Positions 10,338-23,428 of a DNA stretch of 64,000 nt are shown piece after piece. A program made the translations under genes and the position numbers. Under the pieces are notes generated by a model. That model had not been told where the DNA came from. It ran no database searches and saw only the letters and a program-made list of their open reading frames with translations. This DNA comes from Myrica gale (Eukaryota; Streptophyta; Magnoliopsida; Fagales; Myricaceae), in NCBI GenBank assembly GCA_963930655.1, contig OZ005607.1:15580374-15644373 (forward strand), written 5' to 3'. Numbering within the stretch: the first letter of the stretch is position 1; every line of letters starts with the position of its first letter.

Positions 10338-11099
10338 TGTGACATATGGTTTTCAATTATTTTGCCCATTTTCCCTTAATTAAAGAATTAATAAAATTTA
10401 TTCTTTAATAGCACTAATTTAAAGAACTATGTATGAATTTTATAACTAAATATTAATTCTGCCCAGATCCCAAATAAAAACACGTGGCACTAAATTAAGC
10501 CATATCATTTTCCAACTTAGCTTAAGCGACATCGTTCACGGACAAAATTTGTTTCAAATTGTTTTGCTTGTGAAGATACTCTTCTTTTTCTTTTCTTTTT
10601 TTTTGCGAAGATACGCTTCTTAAGTTCGGTGCAGCCATGCCTGAGTCAATCCCTCATCAGCTGGGGCAGAGCCAACAACAGCTTCATCATCATAGACCCC
10701 CTTGGACTTCTCCCAGAGGATCTTACTTGCGTACTTCAACACTAGATTGATTGTCTATTCCCTATATCACTATTTTATTCTCTTAACTTCATTTTATTCT
10801 TTCTAATTCTTAACATTTCTTTCCTATACTGAACATACTGATGGAACTCTAGTCTGCACTCTTTTCTTCTTATCTTCTGCATCCCTTTGTCCATTTGTTC
10901 TTCAGTTGTAAGCTTTTCTAAATACTTTCAGTAAACCTATTTTTTGTCCCAATTTACCCTTTTTGTGTCAAATACAAGTTCTTTTCCCTGTTCCAGACTT
11001 TCTTCAGTAGAGTACTAAGCCATGGATATATTTCACTCAAAGCCATGGATATAGTATGACTTAATTAAAAAATAATAATTCTTCACCTTCTATATTAAC
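10338..11099. other. AT-rich intergenic stretch, no gene seen
   Basis: Low GC with many short A/T runs. No coding frame, RNA gene or clear repeat end is recognised. Part may be remnant LTR sequence continuing from the neighbouring Gypsy relics, but I could not align it. Confidence 0.4.
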
Positions 11100-11290
11100 T
11101 AAATAAAGTCTATCGTGACTTGAAGTCGTTAATGTTTCTACAAGCCTAACTAGTCTTTTTTTCTTAAATCTTCCGTTGTACTCTTAAGAGGGCAATTTCG
11201 TCATTTGAGCATCTAGGAGGATTTTGTGTCGTAGTCTCGTTATATTAAGCATTTTATTACTATAAAGAAAGCTTAGAAGTTAATACAGGC
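11100..11290 (+). repeat. Gypsy 5' LTR tail (putative)
   Basis: The segment 'aatcttccgttgtactctta' followed by 'agagggcaatttcgtc...ttttgtgtcgta' resembles the 3' zone of the LTR at 13660-13745 ('agtcttctgctgaac...aagggcaatatgg...atttgtgtcgtaa'). It lies about 100 bp upstream of gag, as a 5' LTR end would. Confidence 0.4.
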
Positions 11291-11394
11291 AGAAGGCGTG
11301 ATAGTTGGTGTTGTTTCTTGATGTCATTAGAATGATTAGACTTTGCTTTCTTTTCTATAGTATTATTAATGGTGTTGTATCCCTCAGGATCATC

Positions 11395-12240
11395 ATGGCT
11401 TCAAATAATGGGAATGAGAGTCCGAACTGGGAGCAGGAACAACCTAACCTGGGTTTTAATGCTAAAGGAATGCTTCAAAATTTGGCTAAATTTACGGCCC
11501 AACAAATGAATTGAGGCCAATATTCGGGGAGATACGAGGACACAACCCCATTAATACCTACTTGCTTTCATGGTAAACCTGAAGGAATGCTCCAAAAGGG
11601 TGCTCTTTTGATCAATTCAATCAACATCATACTGTTTGCTATCATGGTAAACTCGACCACGTGACTGCTGAGAACTGGATTCTAGATATATGAGAATTAT
11701 TTAGGATTCTGGGGTGTATAGAGGAATAGAAGGTGCTCTACGCTGCCTATAAATTATCAAGAGAGGCAAATAGATGGTGAATTTCTAGAAGTGCACACTT
11801 GGAGTAGGAGTTACAAGGGGTACCAATTATGTGGGCTAGGTTTAAGATGGAATTCTTGAGTCGATATTTCCCTCGTTCTGTTAGGAATGCTAGGATAACG
11901 GAATATGCCGGTTTGGTGAAAAGGTCGATGTCTGTATAAGAGTATGAAGCTAAGTTTATGGAGATGTCCTGTTTTGTGCCGGACTTAATTCTTGATGAGG
12001 AGAAGAAGGCGAAAATTTTTGAGGGGGTTGCACCCCCAATTTTTCGATCGAATCTGTAGCCATAATTTTGGGAATCTAGCTAAGTTGGTGGAGCGCCCGA
12101 CCATGGTGAAGCGCAGTATTCAAAGGAATGTCGCTTTTTACAAGCGACAGAAGAAGTGCCCTCTGTAGCATCAAGGAAATAGTACCCACGACCAGCCCCA
12201 GGGGAAGAAGTTTAATGGCAACAGTGGGCAATAGAAAGAA
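11395..12240 (+). pseudogene. Ty3/Gypsy gag relic
   Basis: The frame opens 'MASNNGNESPNWEQEQPNLG'. After several stops and shifts it shows the Retrotrans_gag core: 'WARFKMEFLSRYFPRSVRNA', then 'EYEAKFMEMSCFVPDLI' and 'KIFEGV'. A basic Gln/Asn-rich tail precedes the point where a CCHC knuckle would be expected, but no knuckle is seen. The gag encoded the structural capsid of the retrotransposon; this copy is dead. Confidence 0.8.
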
Positions 12241-12299
12241 TAAGGAGGCAATGCGACACCTAATAGAAAGGGAAGAAAGGTTAAATAAAGAGTTATATT

Positions 12300-13816
12300 G
12301 CCTTATCAAAATTCAATAATTCAATAAAAGGAGTAAAAAGAAGTAATCACTATTTAGAATATGAAAAATTATTCAAAGGAAAAAGAAAGAGAAATTAGAT
12401 AGTTAATAGGAACCATTCCCCCTTACCTAATTCATTTATGCTATGAATGGTAGAGATAAATTCAATTACTCTATTTTTATTGAATCATCGCATTAATGTT
12501 TGAAACTTTTAGTCATTGCATCAATGATTGAGCATTTATGATACATACATGACATGTGAGAGAAAACCAACACCGAGGAAAGTGAAACCGAACCCATTGA
12601 AGTGGTTGCCGAGAAAAGGGTTGTGGTACCGGGCACATTGAGGAGAGTGCAACCCCCATTACAGGGAGTTGATGGTCTCTCATTGGGACATTAATGCTTT
12701 TGACAGAGTCTTGGTGCAGGTGGCACGAGACAGTCTAATGAGGAGAGGAGAGATGCACAACACGACTCTAGGGTGAACAGAGCAGGCATCGAAAACACTT
12801 CAAAACCAAAGGAAGGAATAGGGTTAGGTGGATAGCATTATCTCACGATCATTGCACTTATTTGAATTTTAACTTATTCACATGAATCTTTAGTTTCATT
12901 ATCTACTGATTTGATACATTTTATGCATGTCATGCCCCTTTTCCCACCTTACTGAGTCCACATGACTCACCCTTTTTTATTTTCTTGTTGTTGGTGCTCC
13001 AATTATATCTACAGGAACATGAAGCTTTTCAAGAGCGAACAAGTTATAGACATGGAACCCTACATCATAGTCCTCCACATCTGAGCGTGGGTCTCAGACT
13101 CATTTGAAATATCAACGGAGCACACACCCTATTGGTATCTCAAGGATCCCTCGTTGTCCCCTACCCATCACCAGCGGCCCTGCTGATGGAGACTAGTCGA
13201 AGATCATCGGATAATGGAGTAGCGGATCTCACCTCCGACACTAAGGAGTATTAGTTGATAGGATCTTTTCCAGCTTTCCTGTTTTCGATGTACTAGTAAA
13301 AACGTTTTTAGCTTTCATATCACAGTTGTATAGGCTTAGTGAGCCTTAGTGCGCTCACACTTTTGTAACTCTAGCCCCTTTTGTAGTCCTCGAGAAGGAC
13401 GTGTTTTGGAAACCGTGACGTATTTATGAAAATTTCTGGCTTATCTATTGTTTTCTAATTTCCATTTTCCCCTCAAGAGTAACTTAACCAATGAATAACC
13501 TTGTCTTTTAAGAACCATTAATTACTAAATTCTTATGTTTAGTTAATTACCTTATTTTCCGAGCCACTTCTAGTTGTCTAAATTATTTAGCAATTACATC
13601 AATTTTCCCAAATCATATTTTTGTATTTAATAAGATTTCAAAGAACCTTTTAAACGAAATTCGTATGTTAAAACAAGTCTTCTGCTGAACTTTTTCCAAG
13701 GGCAATATGGTAATTTTTCGTATGAGTTTAATTTGTGTCGTAATTCCCTTTAGTGTGCATACTATTTCTATATGTGCACGTAGGAGATAAGTACGAGCAT
13801 GAGGCGTGACACTTAG
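12300..13816 (+). mobile_element. Gypsy LTR lying between gag and pol relics
   Basis: It shares ordered blocks with the LTR at 2071-3360 and ends '...gaggcgtgaca' before pol sequence resumes at 13818. Its 5' boundary was not located. An LTR between gag and pol is not a normal layout. It fits either insertion of a second element followed by solo-LTR formation, or a large deletion. No 5-bp target duplication was found. Confidence 0.55.
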
Positions 13817-13817
13817 T

Positions 13818-14215
13818 ATCTGCGATTCAAGTGCGAAGATATTTGCGCTAGTGTAACTCAGGGATTCTTAGTCTCTCTTATCGGGAAGGAAAGTGAAGCC
13901 ACATAGTTGGATTCGATACAAGTAGTGAGGAATTTCCGGAGGTCTTTCCAAAGGAATTGCCTAGCCTACCAACAAATAGGGAGATAGATTTCGAGATCGA
14001 GGTGTTACCAGTGACGACCCCGATATCTAAGGCACCTTATCGGATGTCTCCGGTTGAGGTTAAAGAGCTAAATGAGCAATTCAAAGACTTATTGGAGCGA
14101 GGTTATATTAGACGTAGTATGTCAGCATAGGAAGAAGGATGAGTTTCTCAAAATGTATATTGATTACAGGGAATTGAATCAAGGTGACTGTGAAGAATAA
14201 GTATTCGTTGCCAAT
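13818..14215 (+). pseudogene. Ty3/Gypsy pol fragment (protease-RT linker)
   Basis: The translation gives 'LVSAIQVRRYLR', then 'EEFPEVFPKELPSLPTNREI', 'APYRMSPVEVKEL' and 'DLLERGYIRRS', the standard linker and first RT motif of plant Gypsy pol. It is followed by a garbled 'DYRELNQ'. The reading frame is broken, and the sequence is cut at about 14220 by a Copia-type LTR. Confidence 0.85.
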
Positions 14216-14222
14216 AATAGAT

Positions 14223-15290
14223 TGTTGACTTTAGATCATAATCAAGGTTTTGATGATCACAAAAAAAGTTTATGAAAGAATAGTGGACAACTTCAAGATC
14301 AAAGTGTCAACCATGAAGAAATCAAGCTTGAAGAAGTGAAGAGTCCAAGACTTGAAGACCTCTAGGTTATTTCTTGTTACTCTTAGGTTCATTACTTAGA
14401 TAAAGCTTGATCATACACTCATTTAAAAGAAATGGTTTTTAAACAAGCTCAAAGTGCTTTTGATTGTTTATTTATAAAAAGCTGAGTTTTGTTTATACCG
14501 GAGGACCAATATGATTACAAGATGCACATAGTGCAACCAAGAAACCTTTTAAGTGTCAAAGTTTTAAATTTGTTTTAAGCAGTTTCACAGCTGGACGACC
14601 AGCGGTCGACCGTGTGTATATCTACTCAAGAGGAGCCTATTAGTATAACTCCGATTTTACCTGATTCTCAAACGGACGACACCTTCGACCGGTAGTACCT
14701 TATTCATTAAGATATTCTCTATTATTTTCAAATGTTGAATACTGCCAAAAACTAACAACGGTCACAGGTATTGGATCCACCGGTATGTCGTGAAGAGAAT
14801 ATTCTTGTCCTTTGAATTCCAAGAATCTCGAAAAAGCTAACGATCACAGATACCGGATCCACTAGTAAGTGGATAGCAGTCGACCGGTAGACCTAAAATT
14901 TTCTATAGAAGGGTATTTAAAGGGTTTTAGAAGGCTGGCAATTTTTTTTTTATTTTGAACTAAAATATTCTCTAAGCCTTCTTCACATTTTCTAAAGCCT
15001 CTCTAGACACATTCAACAGTGTGAGCTTTGGAGATAGTTATATCGTATCATCTATTCTTCAAAAGAGTTTATTGTTGTTGATATCAACATCTACAAAGTG
15101 TAAGGAAAGAGTGTGTGTACTCTTGTAACTTTGGTGTGGGTATATCACTAAATGGATTGAAGCTTGGGAGGGTGCTCTTGAGTTTTGTGTAAAATCTATT
15201 TTCTTAGCTAGAATGGTTAATAGTGGAAAGTCTCCGGGCTCAGTGAAAGAGCTTGAGAGGTGGACGTAAGCAAGGTTGCTAAAATTTTAT
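14223..15290 (+). mobile_element. Copia-type LTR, truncated
   Basis: It starts 'tgttgactttagatcataat' and then 'caaggttttgatgatcac', typical of large SIRE-like Copia LTRs. Repeated 'gtcgacc' and 'ccggtag' motifs and a TATA-like 'gggtatttaaaggg' follow. Near its end come 'ggtggacgtaagcaaggttg' and 'cttgagaggtggacg', common in this LTR class. It interrupts the Gypsy pol relic. The other half of the element and of pol is not found downstream. Confidence 0.55.
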
Positions 15291-15425
15291 TAGTGTTTGT
15301 AAAAAAAATGTGTTAAAATTGTAAAATATGTATTGAAGTTTGTGAAAAATTGTTAAAATTTATAAAAAAGAAAAATTGTGTTAAGAGTTGTGAAAAATTA
15401 TTGAAAATTTATGAAAAGTCAGTGA
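15291..15425. repeat. AT-rich degenerate tandem repeat
   Basis: Short units of the type 'gtgaaaaattgttaaaattt' repeat imperfectly several times just upstream of the calmodulin promoter. No other feature is seen. Confidence 0.5.
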
Positions 15426-15697
15426 AAATTTTCTGATTTCACCTATCCGTAGTGGCAAAAGTAAAGTCCTGTATAGAGAGAGTGAAGATGCAAGACGAAG
15501 CAAAGAAACCCAAAGATAAAAGGCAAAGAATAAAATGATGCTGGGCCGGTGGCGGGCCCGGTGGGGTGGGGCCAAAAGTAAATGGCAAAATGGTCAAATT
15601 GGTATTACACTGAATTGGGGGAAAGGGATACGTGCGGATGAGAGAGAATCGGATTCTCCTCGGCCCTTGCTGTTGGATAGTCTCGGGCTCTCGGCCT

Positions 15698-15706
15698 TTA
15701 TATATA
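15698..15706 (+). promoter_or_regulatory. TATA box of the calmodulin gene
   Basis: 'ttatatata' lies about 125 bp upstream of the start codon, in a locally GC-richer promoter. Further upstream, 15540-15570 holds 'tgggcc' and 'gggccc' motifs resembling site II elements. A transcription start about 30 bp downstream would give a 5' UTR of around 100 nt. Confidence 0.65.
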
Positions 15707-15828
15707 GCTTAACGGCACTCCTCAATTGCCACATCAGGGTCTCAGACGTATCCGCGTTTTTCAATTCTTCCCTCTTCTTGGTTTCTTTCGCTGATTTTCT
15801 CGCTCGTCCGAACAGATTCCTGAAAAAA

Positions 15829-17827
<1,999 letters not shown>

Positions 17828-18300
17828 GGACCAATCAACCAAAACTAAAAATTTGGAAGCATAAAAACATAAGAGGGAACAGGGCAGATAAGTTTGATGA
17901 AATCTTTATTTATGTTAGGTCATCTCCTCTTGGTATTATTAGCTGCGTTTGGTGGGTTACCTCTTCTTGTTTGCATTAATTTGCGGCAATCTTCTCTAGT
18001 GTCTAATTGTTTGCTTTGTCAGTTGTTTTATTAGCTTTGGTTGGTAGTGTCTTTTTGCTTTAAATTTGGTAATTTTTGTTCGGTCTTTGGTGTCATGAAC
18101 CTAGAACAATTGGATGAATTTGTTGGTTTTTGTCTATGATTAATTTTGTTACCTCTCCAGGTTGTTTTTCTTCCCTTTTTTTGTGAGCTGTCTTTTGTGA
18201 AGGTTGCATCAGTTTAATTGTTTTGGTTGCCCAGCTAATGTAAATCCCTTATCTCGGCCTCCCTCTCACATGGTGCACATACTCACCCATACAGAACTTG
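17828..18300 (+). other. Calmodulin 3' UTR and downstream flank
   Basis: T-rich sequence with no coding potential follows the stop. No canonical AATAAA was pinned down, so the 3' end of the mRNA is not placed. Confidence 0.5.
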
Positions 18301-18317
18301 AGATGTTGAATTTCTTT

Positions 18318-18445
18318 ATCTTCTAAGAGGGTTAGAAGGCCTTTCTCTTCGAAAGAGTGTTAGATGAGTTATGGAGAGCTACTCGGTTCAGCCAAGGTAG
18401 TGAAAGTCCTTGTATATTCTTGGTGATTGGAGCTCTCTGTATTTT
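18318..18445 (+). repeat. Dispersed repeat, copy 2
   Basis: Near-identical to 676-800, same strand. This copy is not broken by a LINE. Its left flank ('ttgaatttcttt|atcttc') therefore shows what preceded the LINE insertion point in copy 1. It lies about 490 bp downstream of the calmodulin stop codon. Confidence 0.75.
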
Positions 18446-19789
18446 GCTGGTATATGATTGCAGGTAGACTCTGCAAGGCCTCTAAATCTTTCGCGAATAT
18501 TATGGGGTTGGGTTGTCCGAAATTCTTTCATATGCGTATGTTTGAAGAGGCTTTCTTTTTTGTATTGCGCTTGAGTATAGGATTTGAAAGGATTTAGTGG
18601 CATCGTTGGAATGGAAAGTTTGACCATCCTAGAATGAAAGGTTACGCGGGGGGGAAATTCCCGATAGGTGACAAAGGATTTTGCTTTCAGAGCATCGCTG
18701 GCCCCCCCGTTTGGATAAGCATCTGGTTCCGCAAATCTTATTGGTGATATGCTTTTTCGATTCGGGGTTTATCTCTGGTTCTGAATACGGTTTAGGAGTG
18801 GGAATATAATCAGTATGGGATCCTTGGCTCTGAATACGTTAGAGCCAGAATAACTTATGGTCGAGGCCAACGGAATATTTTACTTTTCGGGCCTCAAATG
18901 TATGGGATGTTTCCCAAATAAGCATCTGTTGGGCAGACAAATCCTAGCTTTTGGAAATATTGGCCAATTCCGGATCCAAGTAGGTTTATTTTCCTCTAAA
19001 ATTACTCTCATTTACAGTTTGCTCCCAAATATTATTTTTGAAATTATTTCCCCCTTGTTGAAGATCTCTAATGGTTCAAGCTTCTATTTTAGGAAATATT
19101 AACCCTGTGATGAAGATCTACCTTTTAAAGATGAAAAGGAACTTTACAAGTAGACTGCTACTTGTGATAAAGTATAATCAGAATACAAACAAACAAAATT
19201 GGTGACTTCTCTGTCCACTTTCACAGAACAGAAAACAAACCAACCAAAAACAAGAAACACATTATGTATTCTTTTACCCAAACAATTTTTCTTCTCTGCC
19301 TATCCAAAACTAATCTTATGTTTGTTTGCGTTTTCGAAAAAAAATAAATAATTGTAATGATTTAACAAAATTTAGTCAGACATTTTTTTGAGTGTTCTGA
19401 GGAGATTTTTTATGGGTTTTTGTAAAAATTGTTTTGGTTATGTTGTTTTTTCACACAAAATTTAGGTCAATAATTAGATAGAATTTTTTTATTGAAGATT
19501 AAAGAATAATTAGTGTAAAAAAATCATAGTTGAATTAAAAAAAATTCTTTCATTTGAAAATACGTTTTCAAAGAGAAAGTGAAAACCAAATATATCTCAC
19601 GAGCATGTGAAAGCTTACATTTTTTTTTCCTAATAATCGGAAAATGTCTCATCTTTTCACTTTTGTCTCGTCATATTCAATAATCACTCTTTTATTCATC
19701 TAACAGATATGGCCACGATATTTTTATTTTTATTTTTTTTTGTTTGTCTAAGTGAAATCCTGTGCATGGCACGTGGTCTAGACTGATTC
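18446..19789. other. Intergenic, no gene seen
   Basis: AT-rich with scattered short frames lacking any recognisable domain. A weak inverted-repeat-like pair ('tatgtttgtttgcgttttcg' near 19318 and its rough complement near 19570) could be a decayed MITE but is too diverged to call. Confidence 0.4.
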
Positions 19790-20462
19790 TATATTTCTAC
19801 CCCGGATTGGACACCCGAAATTGTCATTTCAGTCACCTTCTTTTTGAATAAGTGCAGATCCTCTAAGCTGTCTTCTTCTCTTCTACTCAATAATAGATCG
19901 AACTTTCGGTCCTTTGCACACAGCTCGCGCATTGTATAGGGCCCCACTGAAAGGGTCCCCAGAGAAGACCTTGGACTGAACGGCTGCGAGGAGGAGGATA
20001 GCACACGAGATGCGGCGCCAATGCCACCCATGGGCGCCTTTGACACCCCCACAGCGCGCGCGGCAGGAGCACATGACACGCCCACAGCGCGCGCAGCCGA
20101 GGCACCACAGACAAGCCATGGCATCAGCATGCGCGCGCGCAAGCAAGGCACACCGGCACCACTGACAAGCCATGGCAGCCCAGCAATGCCCATGCCCAGC
20201 AAGCAAGTCAGCCAGCCGCAGACATGCCATGGCAAGCTCATGGGCACCACATGGCCTTGCCATGACTTAGCACCACAGCAGGGCCCTGACCCCCAGCCAA
20301 GCCAAGCAGCAGCAGAGGGCCAAGAGTGGCTAACCACAGCAGCCACCGCCGGCGGCGGAGCACCACCACCCTTAGCGGTGACCAGACGAGAAGTGATAAG
20401 CATGACCTTGGGAGTCGGAGGAGCATCACCACCCAAGGAGGAGCATGGCGGCGGCGCCACCG
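19790..20462. other. GC-rich low-complexity stretch
   Basis: GC content jumps sharply. Repeated 'gccatggca' and 'cagcgcgcgc' words keep several frames open at once on both strands, none matching a family I know. It abuts the LTR-like unit at 20463 and may be internal sequence of that element. Confidence 0.35.
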
Positions 20463-20540
20463 TGTAGGGCGGCGGACGGCGGCGGAATCAACATCTTCAG
20501 AGATTGCCTCTGATTATGGTATTAATTGAATAAATATTAT

Positions 20541-20566
20541 CTTCTAGAAATAGATGTTTCTAGAAG
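20541..20566 (+). promoter_or_regulatory. Heat-shock-element-like palindrome
   Basis: 'cttctagaaa' and 'tttctagaag' form an inverted pair separated by a few bases, giving alternating TTC/GAA modules. This fits the HSF-binding consensus of inverted nGAAn units. Its position upstream of the TATA box within an LTR-like unit resembles the U3 layout of the heat-induced Copia element ONSEN. Function is inferred only. Confidence 0.5.
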
Positions 20567-20713
20567 ATTGTCTTTCCTTTCTGAGCTTTGATGTTTTAGG
20601 AATGTATCATCAAATCTCCCTGATTCTGGGAATTGTTTCCTTAGAATCCTGAAGATTTGATTTAGATTGATTTGATTTGATTTGATTAGGGTTTTGTAAG
20701 CTCCTGAGAAGGC

Positions 20714-20722
20714 CTATATAAA
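20714..20722 (+). promoter_or_regulatory. TATA box inside LTR-like unit
   Basis: 'ctatataaa' is enclosed by a perfect 9-bp inverted repeat, 'gctcctgag' on the left and 'ctcaggagc' on the right. Confidence 0.55.
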
Positions 20723-21131
20723 CACTCCTCAGGAGCATTAGAATGCATTCAGTCATAGAGTTGAGTAGTGAGAGCTAGAGAGCTTTTCTGAGAGTGGCCA
20801 GGCATAGGCACGTTTATGCCAGTAGACTTGGGGGCTAATAACCTCTTAAGTTGGGCGTGCTTGGGCTAATAACCCTTGTACGATTGTTCTTGGGGTTCGA
20901 AGGACTAATAATCATAAGACCACGTTCTTCGTAATAAGAGAGGTATTATTCATTTGTTGAGTGTTTTGATCCTTAATTCTTCGCTCGTGTGTTACTAGAA
21001 ACGGTTCGGGAGGATCGATTACGGTGTTGGAGCGGATCGCGTGGAGGAGTTGGTGATTGTTATGGAGTCCTAGACCGGGGACCCTAACACCCACACCACA
21101 CACACATTGTTTGGTAGCTATGATAATCTTG

Positions 21132-21436
21132 GGGTATGTTCGTTTTCACCATTTTTTCAGGATTCTAAGTATATTCACAATTCTACCACCGAACATATTC
21201 AGAATTCAAACACAAAAACCAATACATTTTACACAATCTCCAACAACTTTTTAATTTTTTATTCAACATAAATTTTATCTCTCTATACTTTTTCACATTA
21301 ACTCCAATATTTTTTTATTAAACAATTACATCAAATCATTTCTCTCTCCACTTTACACAAACACCAATAAAATACTATTCAACATAAAAATTCACTTCTC
21401 TAAAATCCTACATTTTTTCTCAAAACGAACATCACC
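21132..21436. mobile_element. MITE (3-bp TSD)
   Basis: Terminal inverted repeats: left 'gggtatgttcgttttcacca' with 'ttttttcaggatt'; reverse complement of right 'ggtgatgttcgttttgagaa' with 'aaaatgtaggatt'. The element is flanked by TTG at 21129-21131 and 21437-21439. It is internally AT-rich, 305 bp, with no coding. It shares the 'aggattctaagtat' subterminal motif with the MITE at 1001-1222. Confidence 0.65.
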
Positions 21437-21439
21437 TTG

Positions 21440-22388
21440 GATTATTTTCCTTCATTTAAATATTCGTGAGTTCTTGACTTTGCACGTGAAAGCGTTATGT
21501 TTGGAAACCATCACTTCCCTTTTTCAGTGGAGCAGCTCTATAAACTAGTGATTGTTTTTTGAGATATGTTTGACTGAGTTTGTATGTCTCACATGGTTCG
21601 TTATACTTTATTATCCAAATAAACTACGACGTTTTAAGACAGATACCATGGTGGGGTAGGGTAGATTTGGTGTGCTTCAAAGAGAGGTCTGAGGTCGGTA
21701 TTTCATGTCTCTTCTTTTAACTTTATTTATAATTCCAGAAAAAGAAACCAGAGAATTGAGGAGAGGAGATCTTCTACCAGACAATCCTCGGTGGAAGACA
21801 AGGTCAACAACAAGAAACGTCGTCGTAGTTGCTGGATTCTTTGATTTACGAGCAAACTACTCAATGCCAGGGGTCCATATTTGATGATATTGTGGTCCAA
21901 AAAATTTCACTATTCCTCTTGTCGAAGAATCTGAGACTGGATCACGTGTAAACCATTTCCTGTAACATTTCTTAAGTTCCCTACTGTAACGGATGTATTG
22001 TGTTTCTTGGGTCCCCAGTCACCTTTTTTTTTTTCTTCTTACCCAAACAACAATGAATGGAAAGCTTGGAAAATAATCCATTCCACTGCCACCTGTTACA
22101 TAACACAGCCATCCATACTCACTCTTAGTCATTTGATTAAACTTATGGGTGAATAAAATTTTAGGGTGTTGGAATTTGTAAAAAAGTGAATAAAAATATT
22201 ATTTGAATGAATTTTTTATATTTATTATAGTACAAAAGGAATAATTTGATAGGAAGATAAAATATTTTGTAGTTATTGGGCCAAAATTTTCGAGTGCCCT
22301 AAATTTTGGCTAACAAATACCAACTATCCAAGGTTTTAGATCAAATAGTCCAAAAAAGGCTACTTTATATATATATATATATATATGA
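21440..22388. other. Intergenic, no gene seen
   Basis: AT-rich DNA ending in a TA microsatellite at 22366-22386, into which the Mutator-like element is inserted. No domain or RNA gene is recognised. Confidence 0.4.
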
Positions 22389-22584
22389 GGTAAACTCATA
22401 GTTAGCCCCATATCTTTGGGGCAAAATCAAGTTACTACCCTTATTTTTCAAACCAACAATTTGAGACTCCTATGTTTCAAAATCACTCAATCCTCGCCCC
22501 CCGTTAAAGTTCACCGTCAAATGAGACGGTTTTGCGAACACGTGCGTCTACTCCACCTAAAATGACGAATCTACCCTCAGTAAG
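22389..22584 (+). repeat. MULE left terminal inverted repeat
   Basis: Inverse complement of 26436-26643. Conserved blocks include 'ttactacccttatttttcaa' and 'cgtcaaatgagacggttttg', itself a palindrome-rich tract. Confidence 0.9.
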
Positions 22585-23428
22585 TAATTTTCATATACGC
22601 CGTTGCCCTTCTCTTGTTCGCGCCCAATGAAGACCAATTGGATGCCCAAATCCAATTCTATCGTGCCCTAGACGAAGCAGCAGCAAGAGGAAAAAACCTC
22701 TCCACCCTTCGCGACGCCAACCTCTCGTGTCCTTTCCAAGGAGCCCGAAACCCGGTCACCCAAGAAGCCTCGCTCACCCATTGCAAATCTGTCGAGCCCT
22801 CCCATTGCAGATCTGTAAGTGGCCTCCCTCTGTAGAAGTCGATTCAGCTCGGCTTTTTCCCCATTTAGTTCGGCCATGGAATCCAAAGGAGAAGAAGACT
22901 CAAGGGTAACCCCATTTTGCTTTCCCCATTTAGTTCGGCTCCATATTTGTGGGAATTTGGATACAACTGTTGGGATTTTGGGAATTGCGATGAGGATTTC
23001 GCATCAAGTGTTTTTAATTTAGTATGCAGTTTGTAATTTTTGATGCTGTGAAATGTGAGTTTAGATAGTTATTTATAGTCCTTTTAGGGGGTCGAAAAGT
23101 GATTGGGACGAATGAAGCACATATTTTGTGGCCGACAACATGTGGTCTCGTGTTCATTGTCTGGAATTTCTATTTTCTTAGGTCGTGTAGCATGTGGTCC
23201 TTGCTTGTGTCATTCCTAATTCATCTGTCTACTTGTCTCCCATTTGTTTAGCTAATTCTTTTGCTTTTATGTTCCTTGTACTGGTATTTGCATTATTTTA
23301 AGTTGGGCAATTGACTCTTGTTGATATCACTGATGAATGCTATTATATGTATTTTCTATGAAAAGTTTTACAAGCAAAGAATAATGGATCGACAGCTTTA
23401 ATGAAAGTGATTTTTGTGACACGTCCCC

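Larger units (their letters stand above)
20463..21089 (+). mobile_element. LTR-like unit (solo or partial LTR)
   Basis: It begins 'tgtagggcggcgg' and ends 'ggggaccctaaca' (TG...CA). It has a promoter-like TATA box in 'ggcctatataaacactcc' at 20711-20728, followed by purine-rich leader sequence and repeated 'gggctaataacc' motifs. No matching second LTR and no target duplication were found, so this is an inference from structure. A heat-shock-element-like palindrome lies about 150 bp upstream of the TATA box. Confidence 0.45.

Noticed and set aside
15535..15828. N-terminal extension of calmodulin
   Set aside because: The upstream in-frame sequence crosses the TATA box and is not part of any calmodulin. 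The conserved start at 15829 gives the exact family length.
19789..20467. Protein genes on either strand in the GC-rich stretch
   Set aside because: Four or more overlapping frames are open because of low-complexity GC-rich repeats, with no recognisable domain.
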